In this document: positions 1 through 7,672 of the stretch, piece by piece
How positions within the stretch are numbered: the first letter of the stretch is position 1
Layout: every line of letters begins with the position of its first letter
Source of the DNA: Methylophilaceae bacterium
GTDB lineage: Bacteria; Pseudomonadota; Gammaproteobacteria; Burkholderiales; Methylophilaceae
Reading direction: 5' to 3'
Length of the DNA stretch: 27,441 nt
Assembly (NCBI GenBank): GCA_025362115.1
Contig: JANYIK010000077.1
Span: 1-27,441, forward strand
Made by a program: the position numbers and the translations under genes
Notes under the pieces: model-generated
What the model was told of the DNA's origin: nothing
Databases searched by the model: none
The model's input: the letters and a program-made list of their open reading frames with translations, nothing else

Positions 1-1207
1 CTGGCGGGTGAGAATCGTAGAACGCCGAGTGTATCGGGTCGGGGGTGAGCGTCGAGGCATTGTCGCGATAAAGCTTTACCAGCGCCTCAATCAAATGTTG
101 GGCGTTGCTGTACTCGGCGGCGTATTCATCGGCTTCAAACTCGTTGGCGCGGGAGTACGCAGCAAAAATAGGGCGCAGCACAAACATCAATACTGGGGCA
201 ACGAGCAAAAATAGAATGAGTGCCATGTGGTCGCTAGGGGTTGTAACACCTAGCCCGGTATAGAACCACTCTGCTTGCTTTAACCAGCCCAATAAGACCA
301 ATCCCGCAAAGCTCACCGCAAACATCATGATGATGCGTTTGATGACATGGTTGCGGCGATAGTGGCCGAGTTCGTGGGCAAGTACGGCTTCGATTTCGTC
401 GGGGTCTAGGCGTTCGAGCAGCGTGTCAAAAAAAACCACGCGCTTGTTTTGGCCAAAGCCGGTGAAATAGGCATTACCGTGACTGCTACGGCGCGAACCA
501 TCCATCACCAGCAAGCCTTGCGATTTGAACCCGCACTTGGTAAGGAGTGCTTCAATGCGGGTTTTGAGTGTTTCGTCGGTCATAGGCGAAAACTTGTTGA
601 AAAAGGGTGCGATGAAGGTGGGGTATACCGCCAACATCAATAAATTGAAGGTTGACCACACTGTCCATAACCATAGCCACCAGTATGCACCAGCGTCTTG
701 CATCAACCATAAGGCCGCAAACATGAGTGGCAGACCCATCACTAAGCCTAAAACCGTGTGTTTGAGCATGTCTTGAAAGAACATGGCAGGGGTCATTTTG
801 TTGAAGCCAAAATGTTCATCAATGACAAAATTTTTGTAGTAATCAAAAGGTAAATCTACCACGCTACTGACGAACATCGCGGCCAACATGACCAACACGC
901 CCCCCAACATTTTTTGTTCAGGCAACATGCCGACGATGTGGCTATCTAACCACTGCAAGCCACCGCCTAGCGTGAGAACTAATAAAATCGCGCTGCTGGC
1001 TAGCGTTGCGCCTAAATTCAAGCGCGATTTAGCGACGCTATAATCAGCCGCTTTTTGGTGCGCTTCTAAGTCTATGCCGCTGACGAAAGCAGCTGGTACT
1101 TGGTTGCGATGCGTCGCGACGTGCGCGATTTGACGGCGGCCAAGCCATTGTTGGATGAGCGTGGTAGCCAGAACTAGGGCAATAAATAAAATTGTAAAGG
1201 TTGTCAT
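1..1207 (-). CDS. M48 family (Ste24/CAAX prenyl protease 1-like) membrane zinc metallopeptidase, 3' end cut by window edge
   Basis: This gene has no complete listed reading frame because its stop lies left of the window; I read it from the reverse complement. It starts at ATG 1207 with a hydrophobic N-terminus (MTTFTILFIALVLATTLIQ), the first of several membrane segments. About 402 codons are visible, so only a short C-terminal piece is missing compared with the usual 410-420 residues. The zinc site is plain: HELGHY at about residues 278-283 (DNA 359-376), with the glutamate after the first His as catalytic base, and the third ligand in NEFEADEYAAE (Glu about 356). The end reads SAFYDSHPP, the typical C-terminal HPP of Ste24-type enzymes. 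The family cleaves membrane-associated peptides; the bacterial substrate is unknown. It is transcribed away from orn, a pairing common in betaproteobacteria. I see no good ribosome binding site before ATG 1207. Confidence 0.9.
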   Translation of the reverse strand, partial: MTTFTILFIALVLATTLIQQWLGRRQIAHVATHRNQVPAAFVSGIDLEAHQKAADYSVAKSRLNLGATLASSAILLVLTLGGGLQWLDSHIVGMLPEQKMLGGVLVMLAAMFVSSVVDLPFDYYKNFVIDEHFGFNKMTPAMFFQDMLKHTVLGLVMGLPLMFAALWLMQDAGAYWWLWLWTVWSTFNLLMLAVYPTFIAPFFNKFSPMTDETLKTRIEALLTKCGFKSQGLLVMDGSRRSSHGNAYFTGFGQNKRVVFFDTLLERLDPDEIEAVLAHELGHYRRNHVIKRIIMMFAVSFAGLVLLGWLKQAEWFYTGLGVTTPSDHMALILFLLVAPVLMFVLRPIFAAYSRANEFEADEYAAEYSNAQHLIEALVKLYRDNASTLTPDPIHSAFYDSHPP

Positions 1208-1266
1208 AAGTGAAATTAGTTTAGAATCTGAACCATTTGGAACACAAAAAAAGGGTGGGGTTCATT

Positions 1267-1815
1267 ATGGCACAGGATAAAGGCAACCTGATATGGATAG
1301 ACATGGAGATGACCGGCTTGGTGCCGGAAGCCGATAAGGTGATTGAGGTGGCCGTGGTGATTACCGACGTGAATCTTAATGCCATCGCCGAATCTCCCGT
1401 TTTGGTGGTGCATCAGAGTGACGCTGTGCTGGCCAAGATGGACGACTGGAATCAACGCCACCATGGGCGTTCTGGTTTGATAGACCGGGTGAAGGCTTCA
1501 AAGTTTGATGAGGCGGAAGTGGAAGCGCAGATGATCGCCTTTCTGAAGAAATACGTGCCCAAAGGCAAATCCCCGATGTGCGGTAATTCCATTTGTCAGG
1601 ACAGGCGCTTCATGGCGGTACATACCCCTAAATTGGAAGAGTATTTCCACTACCGTAATCTGGATGTTAGTGTGTTCAAGGAGCTGGCCAAGCGCTGGCG
1701 ACCCAAGTTGTATGGTGGCTTCAAGAAAGTCAGCAAGCACGAGGCTTTGTCTGATATTTACGAATCTATCGAAGAGCTTAAGTACTACCGCGAGCATTTT
1801 TTGCGGCTGGAATAG
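1267..1815 (+). CDS. orn: Oligoribonuclease (DEDDh 3'-5' exoribonuclease)
   Basis: Orn degrades di- to pentaribonucleotides to mononucleotides in the cytoplasm, the last step of mRNA decay and of pGpG breakdown in cyclic-di-GMP turnover. The start ATG 1267 gives 182 residues, close to the 181 of E. coli; a further-upstream frame opening at 1237 would add ten residues not seen in the family. The DEDDh residues are visible: WIDMEMTGL (Asp12, Glu14) near the N-terminus, CGNSICQDRRFM in the middle, and KHEALSDIYESI near the C-terminus with the final His and Asp. A G-rich stretch (GGGTGGGG) precedes the start. A TAGAAT hexamer at 1222-1227 is a possible -10. The gene is convergent with glgA. Its function fits the c-di-GMP enzyme at 14.9 kb, but they are not linked. 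Confidence 0.97.
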   Translation: MAQDKGNLIWIDMEMTGLVPEADKVIEVAVVITDVNLNAIAESPVLVVHQSDAVLAKMDDWNQRHHGRSGLIDRVKASKFDEAEVEAQMIAFLKKYVPKGKSPMCGNSICQDRRFMAVHTPKLEEYFHYRNLDVSVFKELAKRWRPKLYGGFKKVSKHEALSDIYESIEELKYYREHFLRLE

Positions 1816-1818
1816 GGC

Positions 1819-1855
1819 AAAAAAACGGGCGCACTCTGTGTGAGAAATGCGCCCG
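1819..1855 (-). terminator. Rho-independent terminator behind glgA
   Basis: A perfect 8-bp stem (1826-1833 CGGGCGCA with 1848-1855) encloses a 14-nt loop. On the minus strand it is followed by seven Ts (A run at 1819-1825). It lies just after the glgA stop in the direction of glgA transcription, and on the plus strand it has no T run, so it serves glgA rather than orn. The A run begins four bases after the orn stop. Confidence 0.85.
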
Positions 1856-1870
1856 AGAGGGGAGGAGAGA

Positions 1871-1905
1871 TTAAGCAATAATCGCTTAACCTTCCTTAAG
1901 CAATA
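1871..1905. repeat. TTAAGC direct/inverted repeat between orn and glgA
   Basis: TTAAGCAATA occurs twice (1871-1880 and 1896-1905) with an inverted copy GCTTAA (1884-1889) between them. The middle element can pair with either flank, giving two alternative 6-bp hairpins. It lies in the 3' untranslated region of glgA, between the glgA stop and its terminator. The function is unknown and it may be chance. Confidence 0.4.
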
Positions 1906-1928
1906 GTGATGCCAAAAATTTTATATCC

Positions 1929-3374
1929 TTAAGATTTGAGTAAATCTCGGTAGATGCTGAGGTAACGCTTAGCGCTGGATTCCCAGCTAAGGTCTTGCTT
2001 CATACCATTTTGTTGCAGTTTCGCCCACGCTTTTTTGTCATGGAATGTTCTCATGGCGCGACAGGTAGCAGTTAAAAAGTCCAAGGTGGTGGTTTTTTTG
2101 AACACAAAGCCATTGGCTTTGTTTGGTGCGCTTGCACCAAAATCATGCACCGAATCCGCAAGCCCACCAGTGCGCCTTACTACTGGGGGTGTGCCATAAG
2201 CCAGGCCATACATCTGATTGAGTCCGCAAGGCTCGAAGCGTGACGGCATGAGGAAGATGTCAGCTCCCGCCATGATTTGATGCGAAAGTGGTTCATTGTA
2301 GCCAATAGTGACACTCACCCGCCCCGGATGGGCTTTGGCGAGCTGATTGAATCCGTATTCCAGCATCGGTTCACCACTACCCAACACCGCCAGTTGCGCG
2401 CCATCATGAATCAAACTACTGGCGCAATTGAGTAAAATGTCCAAGCCTTTTTGATGCGCCATGCGACTCACTACAGCCAGCAGTGGTGCTATGGGGTCTA
2501 TTTCTAGACCCAGACGGTCTTGCAACGCTTCTTTGTTCGCGCTTTTTTTGACGAGTTCGGTGTGATCGTAACTATGGATGAGGTGCGGGTCTAACTTAGG
2601 ATTCCATTCCGTGTTGTCTATGCCGTTCAAAATACCGTGTAATTTGCCACTCTGAGCGGTGAGCAGGCCTTCCATGCCGTAAGCATATTCTGCAGTTTGA
2701 ATTTCTTTGGCGTAATTAGGGCTCACCGTTATCATGGCATCGGAATAGCTAATTCCCGCCTTCAGAAACGACAAGCGACCATAGAGCTCCAGCCCAGCTG
2801 GTTGGTAGCTTTGTGGTGGCAAACCAAGCAGTCCTACCCAGGCATCTTCAAAATTACCCTGATAGGCGAGATTGTGGATACCAAGGACAGTTTTGGCGCG
2901 TGTGGTGTTGAAAAAGTGCAAAATCGCCGGAGCCAGTCCGCTTTGCCAATCATTGCAATGCAAGATGTCAGGTTTCCATTCCAGCGGGCTAAAGCCAGAA
3001 CCTAGTACCGCTGCCACATGCGATAGAATCCCAAAACGCAATGGATTATCCACCCAGTCTTGCGCCTTTGCATTTTGGTAGGGCGTACCGTCGCGTTCAT
3101 ACAGCCCGGGATGTTGAATGACGTAGATGGGTGTTTTGGTGTCGGGCATTTCGCCTTGTAGCAAAGTGGCATTGCCAATTTGCGGTAGGTAATCGAGTTT
3201 GGCTATTGGCACCAAATTTGCTGCTTTTTCCAACACACTTGGATAACCAGGGAGCAGAATGCGGGCATCAACTTTAAGCCTATGTAAGGCTGGTGGCAAC
3301 GCGCCGACTACATCTGCAAGGCCGCCAGTTTTAATCAAGGGATGGGCTTCGGAGCTTACAAAAAGAATACGCAA
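1929..3374 (-). CDS. glgA: Glycogen synthase (ADP-glucose-dependent, GT5)
   Basis: GlgA elongates alpha-1,4-glucan from ADP-glucose in bacterial glycogen synthesis. The N-terminal SSEAHPLIKTGGLADVVGAL carries the KTGGL sugar-nucleotide motif of the family. The C-terminal half shows SRMAHQKGLDIL and PSRFEPCGLNQMYGLAYGT, the donor-binding loop with the catalytic-region glutamate. The reading frame is open further upstream to 3482, but those 36 residues are not family-like. I choose TTG 3374 (LRILFVSSE), which gives 481 residues against 477 in E. coli and has AGAGG about ten bases upstream. It is divergent from gnd, whose ATG is about 120 bp away. A hairpin terminator follows the stop. No glgB, glgC or glgP is in the window, so the rest of the pathway lies elsewhere. 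The TTG start may keep expression modest. Confidence 0.96.
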   Translation of the reverse strand: MRILFVSSEAHPLIKTGGLADVVGALPPALHRLKVDARILLPGYPSVLEKAANLVPIAKLDYLPQIGNATLLQGEMPDTKTPIYVIQHPGLYERDGTPYQNAKAQDWVDNPLRFGILSHVAAVLGSGFSPLEWKPDILHCNDWQSGLAPAILHFFNTTRAKTVLGIHNLAYQGNFEDAWVGLLGLPPQSYQPAGLELYGRLSFLKAGISYSDAMITVSPNYAKEIQTAEYAYGMEGLLTAQSGKLHGILNGIDNTEWNPKLDPHLIHSYDHTELVKKSANKEALQDRLGLEIDPIAPLLAVVSRMAHQKGLDILLNCASSLIHDGAQLAVLGSGEPMLEYGFNQLAKAHPGRVSVTIGYNEPLSHQIMAGADIFLMPSRFEPCGLNQMYGLAYGTPPVVRRTGGLADSVHDFGASAPNKANGFVFKKTTTLDFLTATCRAMRTFHDKKAWAKLQQNGMKQDLSWESSAKRYLSIYRDLLKS

Positions 3375-3397
3375 GGGAAATTTGCCTCTGGTTTCGG

Positions 3398-3403
3398 TAT
3401 AAT
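3398..3403 (+). promoter_or_regulatory. Candidate -10 element for gnd-zwf-crcB
   Basis: A perfect TATAAT lies 91 bases before the gnd start in the glgA-gnd intergenic region. The -35 region at the proper distance (about 3374-3380) is G/A-rich and matches the consensus poorly, so this is a candidate only. Confidence 0.4.
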
Positions 3404-3494
3404 GTGGGAGATTACGGATTCGGGTTTTTCTGGTTGGATAATACCCGCAGCCATCATGGCGGCGCAAGTCGCATAATTGCAAAGGAGAAAATTG

Positions 3495-4406
3495 ATGAAA
3501 ATCGGCATGGTTGGATTAGGGAAAATGGGCGGCAATATGGCACGGCGCTTGCTGAAAGCGGGTGTGCAGGTGGTGGGTTATAACCGTGATGCTAGCGCTA
3601 CCGAGCAATTGGCAAATGATGCTGGCCTGATTCCGGCAAACACACTGGCTGAAGTTATTGCCAAGTTGGAAACCCCGCGTGTGGTGTGGTTGATGTTGCC
3701 ATCCGGTGGCCCTACTGAAGACACTATCAATGAATTGAAGGGCATGTTGTCCAAAGGCGACGTGCTGGTGGAAGGTGGTAACTCCTACTACAAAGATTCA
3801 GAAAGACGTGGGCTTGCCATGAATGCGCTGGGTATAGGTTATGTAGATGCGGGTACTTCTGGCGGCATCTGGGGCTTGAAAAACGGTTATGCCTTGATGG
3901 TGGGTGGTGAGAAGTCTGCCGTGGATAAAGTGATTCCGTTTATCAAGGTATTGGCGCCTGGCGAGGCAACCGGCTGGTTGCACTGCGGTCCTAGCGGTTC
4001 TGGACATTTTACTAAAATGGTACACAACGGTATCGAGTACGGCATGATGCAAGCCTACGCCGAAGGCTTCGCGCTGATGAAAGGTAAAAAAGAATTCAGC
4101 TTGGACATCGCTGCGATCTCTGAAATGTGGCGTCACGGCAGCGTGGTACGTAGCTGGTTGCTGGATTTGACCGCGACTTTCCTCGCCAAAGACCAAGAGT
4201 TAGAGTCTATCGTTCCGTTTGTGACAGACTCTGGCGAAGGCCGCTGGACGGTGCTGGAGTCGGTAGAGCAGGGCGTGCCTACGCCTGCGATGACCTTGGC
4301 ACTGATGGCACGCTTTGCCAGCCAAGGTGAAGGTGACTTCGGTAATAAGATGCTGGCCATGATGCGTAAAGGCTTTGGCGGTCACGACGTAAAATCTGGA
4401 GATTGA
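3495..4406 (+). CDS. gnd: 6-phosphogluconate dehydrogenase, decarboxylating, short form
   Basis: The enzyme oxidises and decarboxylates 6-phosphogluconate to ribulose 5-phosphate with reduction of NAD(P). ATG 3495 follows AAAGGAGA at a good distance and gives 303 residues. This matches the short class of about 300 residues, not the 468-residue enterobacterial class. The Rossmann motif GLGKMGGNMARRL is at the N-terminus. The substrate site is complete: NSYYKDSERR, DAGTSGGIWGLKNGYALM and the lysine/asparagine motif KMVHNGIEYGMM. Short forms are often NAD-preferring, but I cannot assign the cofactor here. It is followed three bases later by zwf, so the two oxidative pentose phosphate dehydrogenases are co-expressed; no 6-phosphogluconolactonase gene is between them. 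Confidence 0.95.
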   Translation: MKIGMVGLGKMGGNMARRLLKAGVQVVGYNRDASATEQLANDAGLIPANTLAEVIAKLETPRVVWLMLPSGGPTEDTINELKGMLSKGDVLVEGGNSYYKDSERRGLAMNALGIGYVDAGTSGGIWGLKNGYALMVGGEKSAVDKVIPFIKVLAPGEATGWLHCGPSGSGHFTKMVHNGIEYGMMQAYAEGFALMKGKKEFSLDIAAISEMWRHGSVVRSWLLDLTATFLAKDQELESIVPFVTDSGEGRWTVLESVEQGVPTPAMTLALMARFASQGEGDFGNKMLAMMRKGFGGHDVKSGD

Positions 4407-4409
4407 TGC

Positions 4410-5897
4410 ATGAGTAACAATGAAAAAGGAGCTAATCCGGCGCATTTCGTCATCTTTGGCGCTACAGGGAATTTGGCTACGATCAAACTTCTGCCTTCCT
4501 TGTATAACCTTGAGGCTGCGGAACGTATTCCTGAAGGGATGCGGATTTTGGCGCTAGGTCGTCAAGAGTTTACGCAAGAGACATGGCTGGAGCATCTGAG
4601 TAAGGTGCTGAAGGACAAGTTTGGCGACAGGGTTAATCCAGACATCGCCAAGACCTTTGCCCAGCGTTTTTCTTATATGGCTGGTGATTTGCGTACGCCA
4701 GAGTTTTATCCTGTATTGAAAGAGGCTGTATCCAAGCCCGCTCCGAGTGGCGCGGATACCGTGGTGTTCTATCTTTCTATTGGCCCTGGTGATTTCAACA
4801 CCGTCATTAACAATCTGGATGAAGTCGGCTTCTCGCAACCACGTGGCAAGCACCGCATTGTGGTGGAAAAACCCTTTGGTACGGACTTGGAAACCGCGCA
4901 GCAGCTCAATCGCTCGCTGCACAAGCATTTTGACGAGCAACAAATCTACCGTATTGACCATTATTTGGGCAAAGAAACCGTGCAAAACCTGCTGGTGTTT
5001 CGCTTTGCCAATACCATGATTGAGCCGTTGTGGAACCGTAACTACATCAACCACGTACAAATCACTGTGGCGGAAGATTTAGGGATAGGTACACGCGCTG
5101 ATTACTACGATAAATCCGGTGCGATGCGCGATATGCTGCAAAACCATTTGATGCAATTGCTCACCGTGGTGGCGATGGAGCCGCCTTCGTCCTTGGAGGC
5201 CGACGCAGTGCGCGACGAAAAGGTCAAGGTGCTAAAGTCCATGCGGCCCATCCCTAAGTCTTCTGTCAGCGCCCACGCTTTCCGCGCTCAATATGCCGCA
5301 GGCACCGTCAAAGGTCAGCCGGTGGTGGGGTATCAAGATGAGACCGGAGTGGAGAAAAATACCGTGACTGAGACTTTTGTTGCCGCCAAATTTTATATTG
5401 ATAACTGGCGTTGGCGCGGCGTGCCGTTCTATTTGCGTACCGGCAAACGCTTGGCCAAGACCCAGTCGCACATTGCTATCCGTTTGCGTCATCCACCGCA
5501 ACATTTGTTCCAAAGTACGCCTGTGGATCAAATTGAGCCGAACTGGATTACTCTGGAGTTGCAGCCTAACGATTCTATGCAAATGGAGCTGCAGGTCAAA
5601 ACCCCAGGTTTGGGTATGGGTACACGCCAAGCTAAGCTGAATGCGCCTTACCGCATGGGTAATGAAGCACCGATGGAATCCTACGAAGCTTTGATTTTGG
5701 ACGTGATACAGGGCGACAAAACCCTGTTTATTCGTTTTGACGAAGTGGAATGGGCGTGGCGGGTGGTGGATCCTATCATCAAAACCTGGTCGCAAGAGCG
5801 TGAGTTCATCCACACCTATCCCGCAGGTTCTTGGGGCGCAGATGAATCGAGCAGGTTGTTTGATTGCGAAGATCAGGAATGGCGCAACGAAATCTAA
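4410..5897 (+). CDS. zwf: Glucose-6-phosphate 1-dehydrogenase
   Basis: Zwf oxidises glucose 6-phosphate to 6-phosphogluconolactone, opening the oxidative pentose phosphate pathway. It has 495 residues, near the 491 of E. coli. The active-site signature RIDHYLGKE is intact, followed by the typical TVQNLLVFRFAN. Later segments such as VPFYLRTGKRLA also fit. The start ATG 4410 has GGAG eight bases upstream, inside the gnd end. The nucleotide-binding loop is unusual: residues 17-26 read GATGNLATIK, where most family members have GDLA followed by a basic residue. Asn21 replaces the usual Asp and Thr24-Ile25 replace the basic pair. This may be a lineage trait affecting cofactor preference. The downstream crcB starts 12 bases after the stop in the same frame. 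Confidence 0.97.
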   Translation: MSNNEKGANPAHFVIFGATGNLATIKLLPSLYNLEAAERIPEGMRILALGRQEFTQETWLEHLSKVLKDKFGDRVNPDIAKTFAQRFSYMAGDLRTPEFYPVLKEAVSKPAPSGADTVVFYLSIGPGDFNTVINNLDEVGFSQPRGKHRIVVEKPFGTDLETAQQLNRSLHKHFDEQQIYRIDHYLGKETVQNLLVFRFANTMIEPLWNRNYINHVQITVAEDLGIGTRADYYDKSGAMRDMLQNHLMQLLTVVAMEPPSSLEADAVRDEKVKVLKSMRPIPKSSVSAHAFRAQYAAGTVKGQPVVGYQDETGVEKNTVTETFVAAKFYIDNWRWRGVPFYLRTGKRLAKTQSHIAIRLRHPPQHLFQSTPVDQIEPNWITLELQPNDSMQMELQVKTPGLGMGTRQAKLNAPYRMGNEAPMESYEALILDVIQGDKTLFIRFDEVEWAWRVVDPIIKTWSQEREFIHTYPAGSWGADESSRLFDCEDQEWRNEI

Positions 5898-5909
5898 GGC
5901 TATACCTGC

Positions 5910-6293
5910 TTGGGCTTTAGCGCATTCTTGGCGGTCGGAATAGGCGCAGCGCTTGGCGCTTGGTTGCGCTGGGGCTTGGGGCTGTGGCTCAACCCAATGC
6001 TACCTAGTTTGCCGTTGGGTACGCTTACCGCCAACCTAATCGGTGGTTATCTCATCGGGATAGCCGCCGGTTTTTTTGCTTTGTCTGCCAACTTGCCCAT
6101 AGAGTTGCGCCTACTGATTATCACCGGATTTCTTGGTGGATTGACCACCTTCTCCACCTTCTCATCCGAAGCGGTTGATTTACTCTCCAGCAGCCAATTT
6201 GGCTGGGCAGCGGCGCATGTATTGGGGCATGTGCTGGGCTCGCTGGCGATGACAGCATTAGGCTTGCTGACTATTCAGCTACTCAAATCTTAG
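5910..6293 (+). CDS. crcB: Fluoride channel/exporter CrcB (Fluc)
   Basis: CrcB/Fluc proteins are small dimeric fluoride channels of the inner membrane. The 127 residues hold four hydrophobic segments and both family signatures: GTLTANLIGGYLIG and GFLGGLTTFSTFSSE. The only possible start is TTG 5910: this frame is the zwf frame, and the zwf TAA stop lies just four codons upstream with no ATG or GTG between. A weak AAGG overlaps the zwf stop, so expression probably relies on ribosomes finishing zwf. No fluoride riboswitch was found; the gene seems driven from the gnd-zwf promoter. Its 3' end overlaps the converging SPOR gene by four bases. Confidence 0.93.
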   Translation: MGFSAFLAVGIGAALGAWLRWGLGLWLNPMLPSLPLGTLTANLIGGYLIGIAAGFFALSANLPIELRLLIITGFLGGLTTFSTFSSEAVDLLSSSQFGWAAAHVLGHVLGSLAMTALGLLTIQLLKS

Positions 6294-7093
6294 CGGTTAG
6301 GCATCAAAGCCACCGCCATATTCAGCGCTTTGATCCTATTTCTTGCCGCATCCGCCGTTTTTTTATTGTCAAACGGGCCGACCAACACTCTGGTTTCGGA
6401 GCGTGAACTAAAGCCCGCAGCCTCTAGGCTTGAGCGTAGTTGTTTGAGGCTGGTCAAGTCGTGATCAAAACCCACTCGTAGCAGTAGGCCGCGACTGCTG
6501 GATTCTTCCGTGAAAATACCGCTAATACCAGAGGACTGTAGTTTTTCTTTAGCGGCTTCTAATTCTGCGGCGTCGCTAAACGGCCCGATGCGGCATTTGC
6601 TCTCCAAGCGAGATTCTATGCCATGTCTGGCCAAGTTGTCGCGTTGCTTTTCGGCGTTTATAGGGTCTCCAAATACGCCAACTTGTAAGATAAAGTCGCC
6701 GGAACTCGTGGTTTCAATAGGCTTGCTCGAGCCTTGAATTAGCTCTTTGGGTGGCGTGGGAGTAAGGTTTCCCGTGTCTGTTGTCACAGCGACTGCGGCT
6801 GGGTCTGCAGTAAAGGATTGTAGATTGGGAAAGACTTCATAACTGGCAGGTAGTGATTCTTCTGGTTTCTCGACCTCTACCTTAGCGGTCACCACTGGAG
6901 CTTTCTGTGGTGTAGTTACCACCATTGCGGGAGCCGTCGTTTTGGGTTGTGGTGCAACTGGTCTTGGTTTGTTGCTTTTGCCCGCCAGTAGCAGGCTCAC
7001 CAAGGCAATCACCAGTAGTGCCGTAGCAATACCTAGGCGAATTTTGGCGCGGTGCATGATGGGGCTTTGGTCTTCGATAACTACGGTGGCCAT
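6290..7093 (-). CDS. Membrane-anchored protein with two SPOR domains
   Basis: The 267-residue protein has a cytoplasmic N-terminus, one transmembrane helix at about residues 18-37 (GIATALLVIALVSLLLAG), a Pro/Thr/Val-rich linker, and two SPOR-type repeats in the periplasm. The first runs from about residue 130 (GDFILQVGVFGD... CRIGPFSDAAELEAA), the second from about 203 (GLLLRVGFDHD... RVLVGPFDNKKTADAA). SPOR domains bind glycan strands lacking stem peptides at division sites, so a cell-division or wall role is likely, by family. It resembles FtsN/DedD in layout but is not clearly either. It starts at ATG 7093, about 75 bases from the rpsF promoter, and is divergent from that operon. Confidence 0.88.
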   Translation of the reverse strand: MATVVIEDQSPIMHRAKIRLGIATALLVIALVSLLLAGKSNKPRPVAPQPKTTAPAMVVTTPQKAPVVTAKVEVEKPEESLPASYEVFPNLQSFTADPAAVAVTTDTGNLTPTPPKELIQGSSKPIETTSSGDFILQVGVFGDPINAEKQRDNLARHGIESRLESKCRIGPFSDAAELEAAKEKLQSSGISGIFTEESSSRGLLLRVGFDHDLTSLKQLRSSLEAAGFSSRSETRVLVGPFDNKKTADAARNRIKALNMAVALMPNR

Positions 7094-7167
7094 ATCAGCT
7101 CAATATGTTTAAGGATGGCGCATCTTAACGATTTTCAGGCGTGCACGAAAGCGCGCCTACAAACTGT

Positions 7168-7196
7168 TTGATTTGCAATGACCTTTTACGTATAAT
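7168..7196 (+). promoter_or_regulatory. Sigma70 promoter of the rpsF operon
   Basis: TTGATT (7168-7173) and a perfect TATAAT (7191-7196) are separated by 17 bases, the best promoter in the window. Transcription should begin near 7203, giving a leader of about 85 bases before rpsF. This suits a highly expressed ribosomal operon. Confidence 0.8.
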
Positions 7197-7236
7197 CCGC
7201 GGCCTTTAGTCGCAATAATGCTGACTAATCAACCTT

Positions 7237-7264
7237 GCCTCACCACACTCGCATTGTGGGAGGC
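7237..7264 (+). promoter_or_regulatory. Leader hairpin before rpsF, possible S6:S18 autoregulatory site
   Basis: GCCTC (7237-7241) pairs with GAGGC (7260-7264) and CCACA (7243-7247) with TGTGG (7255-7259), leaving a bulged A at 7242 and a 7-nt loop. The ten-pair stem ends about 13 bases before the AAGGAGG ribosome binding site. In other bacteria the S6:S18 complex represses its own mRNA through a leader hairpin at this place. The structure is seen; the function is inferred from position, and I have not matched the conserved core bases. Confidence 0.5.
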
Positions 7265-7287
7265 TCTAAAATCCACAAGGAGGCTTT

Positions 7288-7671
7288 ATGCGACATTACG
7301 AGATCGTATTTATCGTTCACCCTGATCAAAGTGAACAGGTTCCCGCCATGATCGAGCGCTACCGCGCCCAAATCACCGCCAGCAAAGGCGCAATTCATCG
7401 TCTAGAAGACTGGGGTCGTCGTCAACTCGCATTCCCGATTGAAAAAATCCATAAAGCGCATTATGTGCTGATGAATATTGAGTGCGACCAGGCCACTTTG
7501 GATGAGCTGGAACATGGCTTCAAGTTTAACGATGCTGTCCTGCGCCATTTGACGCTGGTGACTAAAGATGCCGTAACTACGCCATCGCCCATGATGAAAG
7601 AAGAGAAATCTAGAACCATCGTCGGTACCGAGTCTGTGGTCGCGCCAGCAGTAGAGGCCGTGGCCGCCTAA
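7288..7671 (+). CDS. rpsF: 30S ribosomal protein S6
   Basis: S6 binds the central domain of 16S rRNA together with S18. The 127 residues start MRHYEIVFIVHPDQSEQVP and contain the conserved stretch LEDWGRRQLAFPIEKIHKAH. The C-terminal tail after about residue 100 is variable in the family and here Val/Ala/Glu-rich. A strong AAGGAGG lies four bases before ATG 7288. It is the first gene of the rpsF-priB-rpsR-rplI operon, in the order known from beta- and gammaproteobacteria. It is expressed from the promoter at 7168-7196 and probably controlled by the leader hairpin. Confidence 0.98.
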   Translation: MRHYEIVFIVHPDQSEQVPAMIERYRAQITASKGAIHRLEDWGRRQLAFPIEKIHKAHYVLMNIECDQATLDELEHGFKFNDAVLRHLTLVTKDAVTTPSPMMKEEKSRTIVGTESVVAPAVEAVAA

Positions 7672-7672
7672 T

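Noticed and set aside
3375..3482. 36-residue N-terminal extension of glgA
   Set aside because: The residues are not GlgA-like; TTG 3374 begins the conserved strand and has AGAGG upstream.
3798..4196. 132-residue minus-strand open frame inside gnd
   Set aside because: Lies wholly opposite conserved gnd motifs; the protein is His/Arg-rich without structure, as expected of an antisense frame.
5232..5813. 193-residue minus-strand open frame inside zwf
   Set aside because: Antisense shadow of a clearly coding zwf region; no family features and no ribosome site.
5898..5930. Fluoride riboswitch before crcB
   Set aside because: Only 12 bases separate zwf from crcB, and no such structure is visible there.
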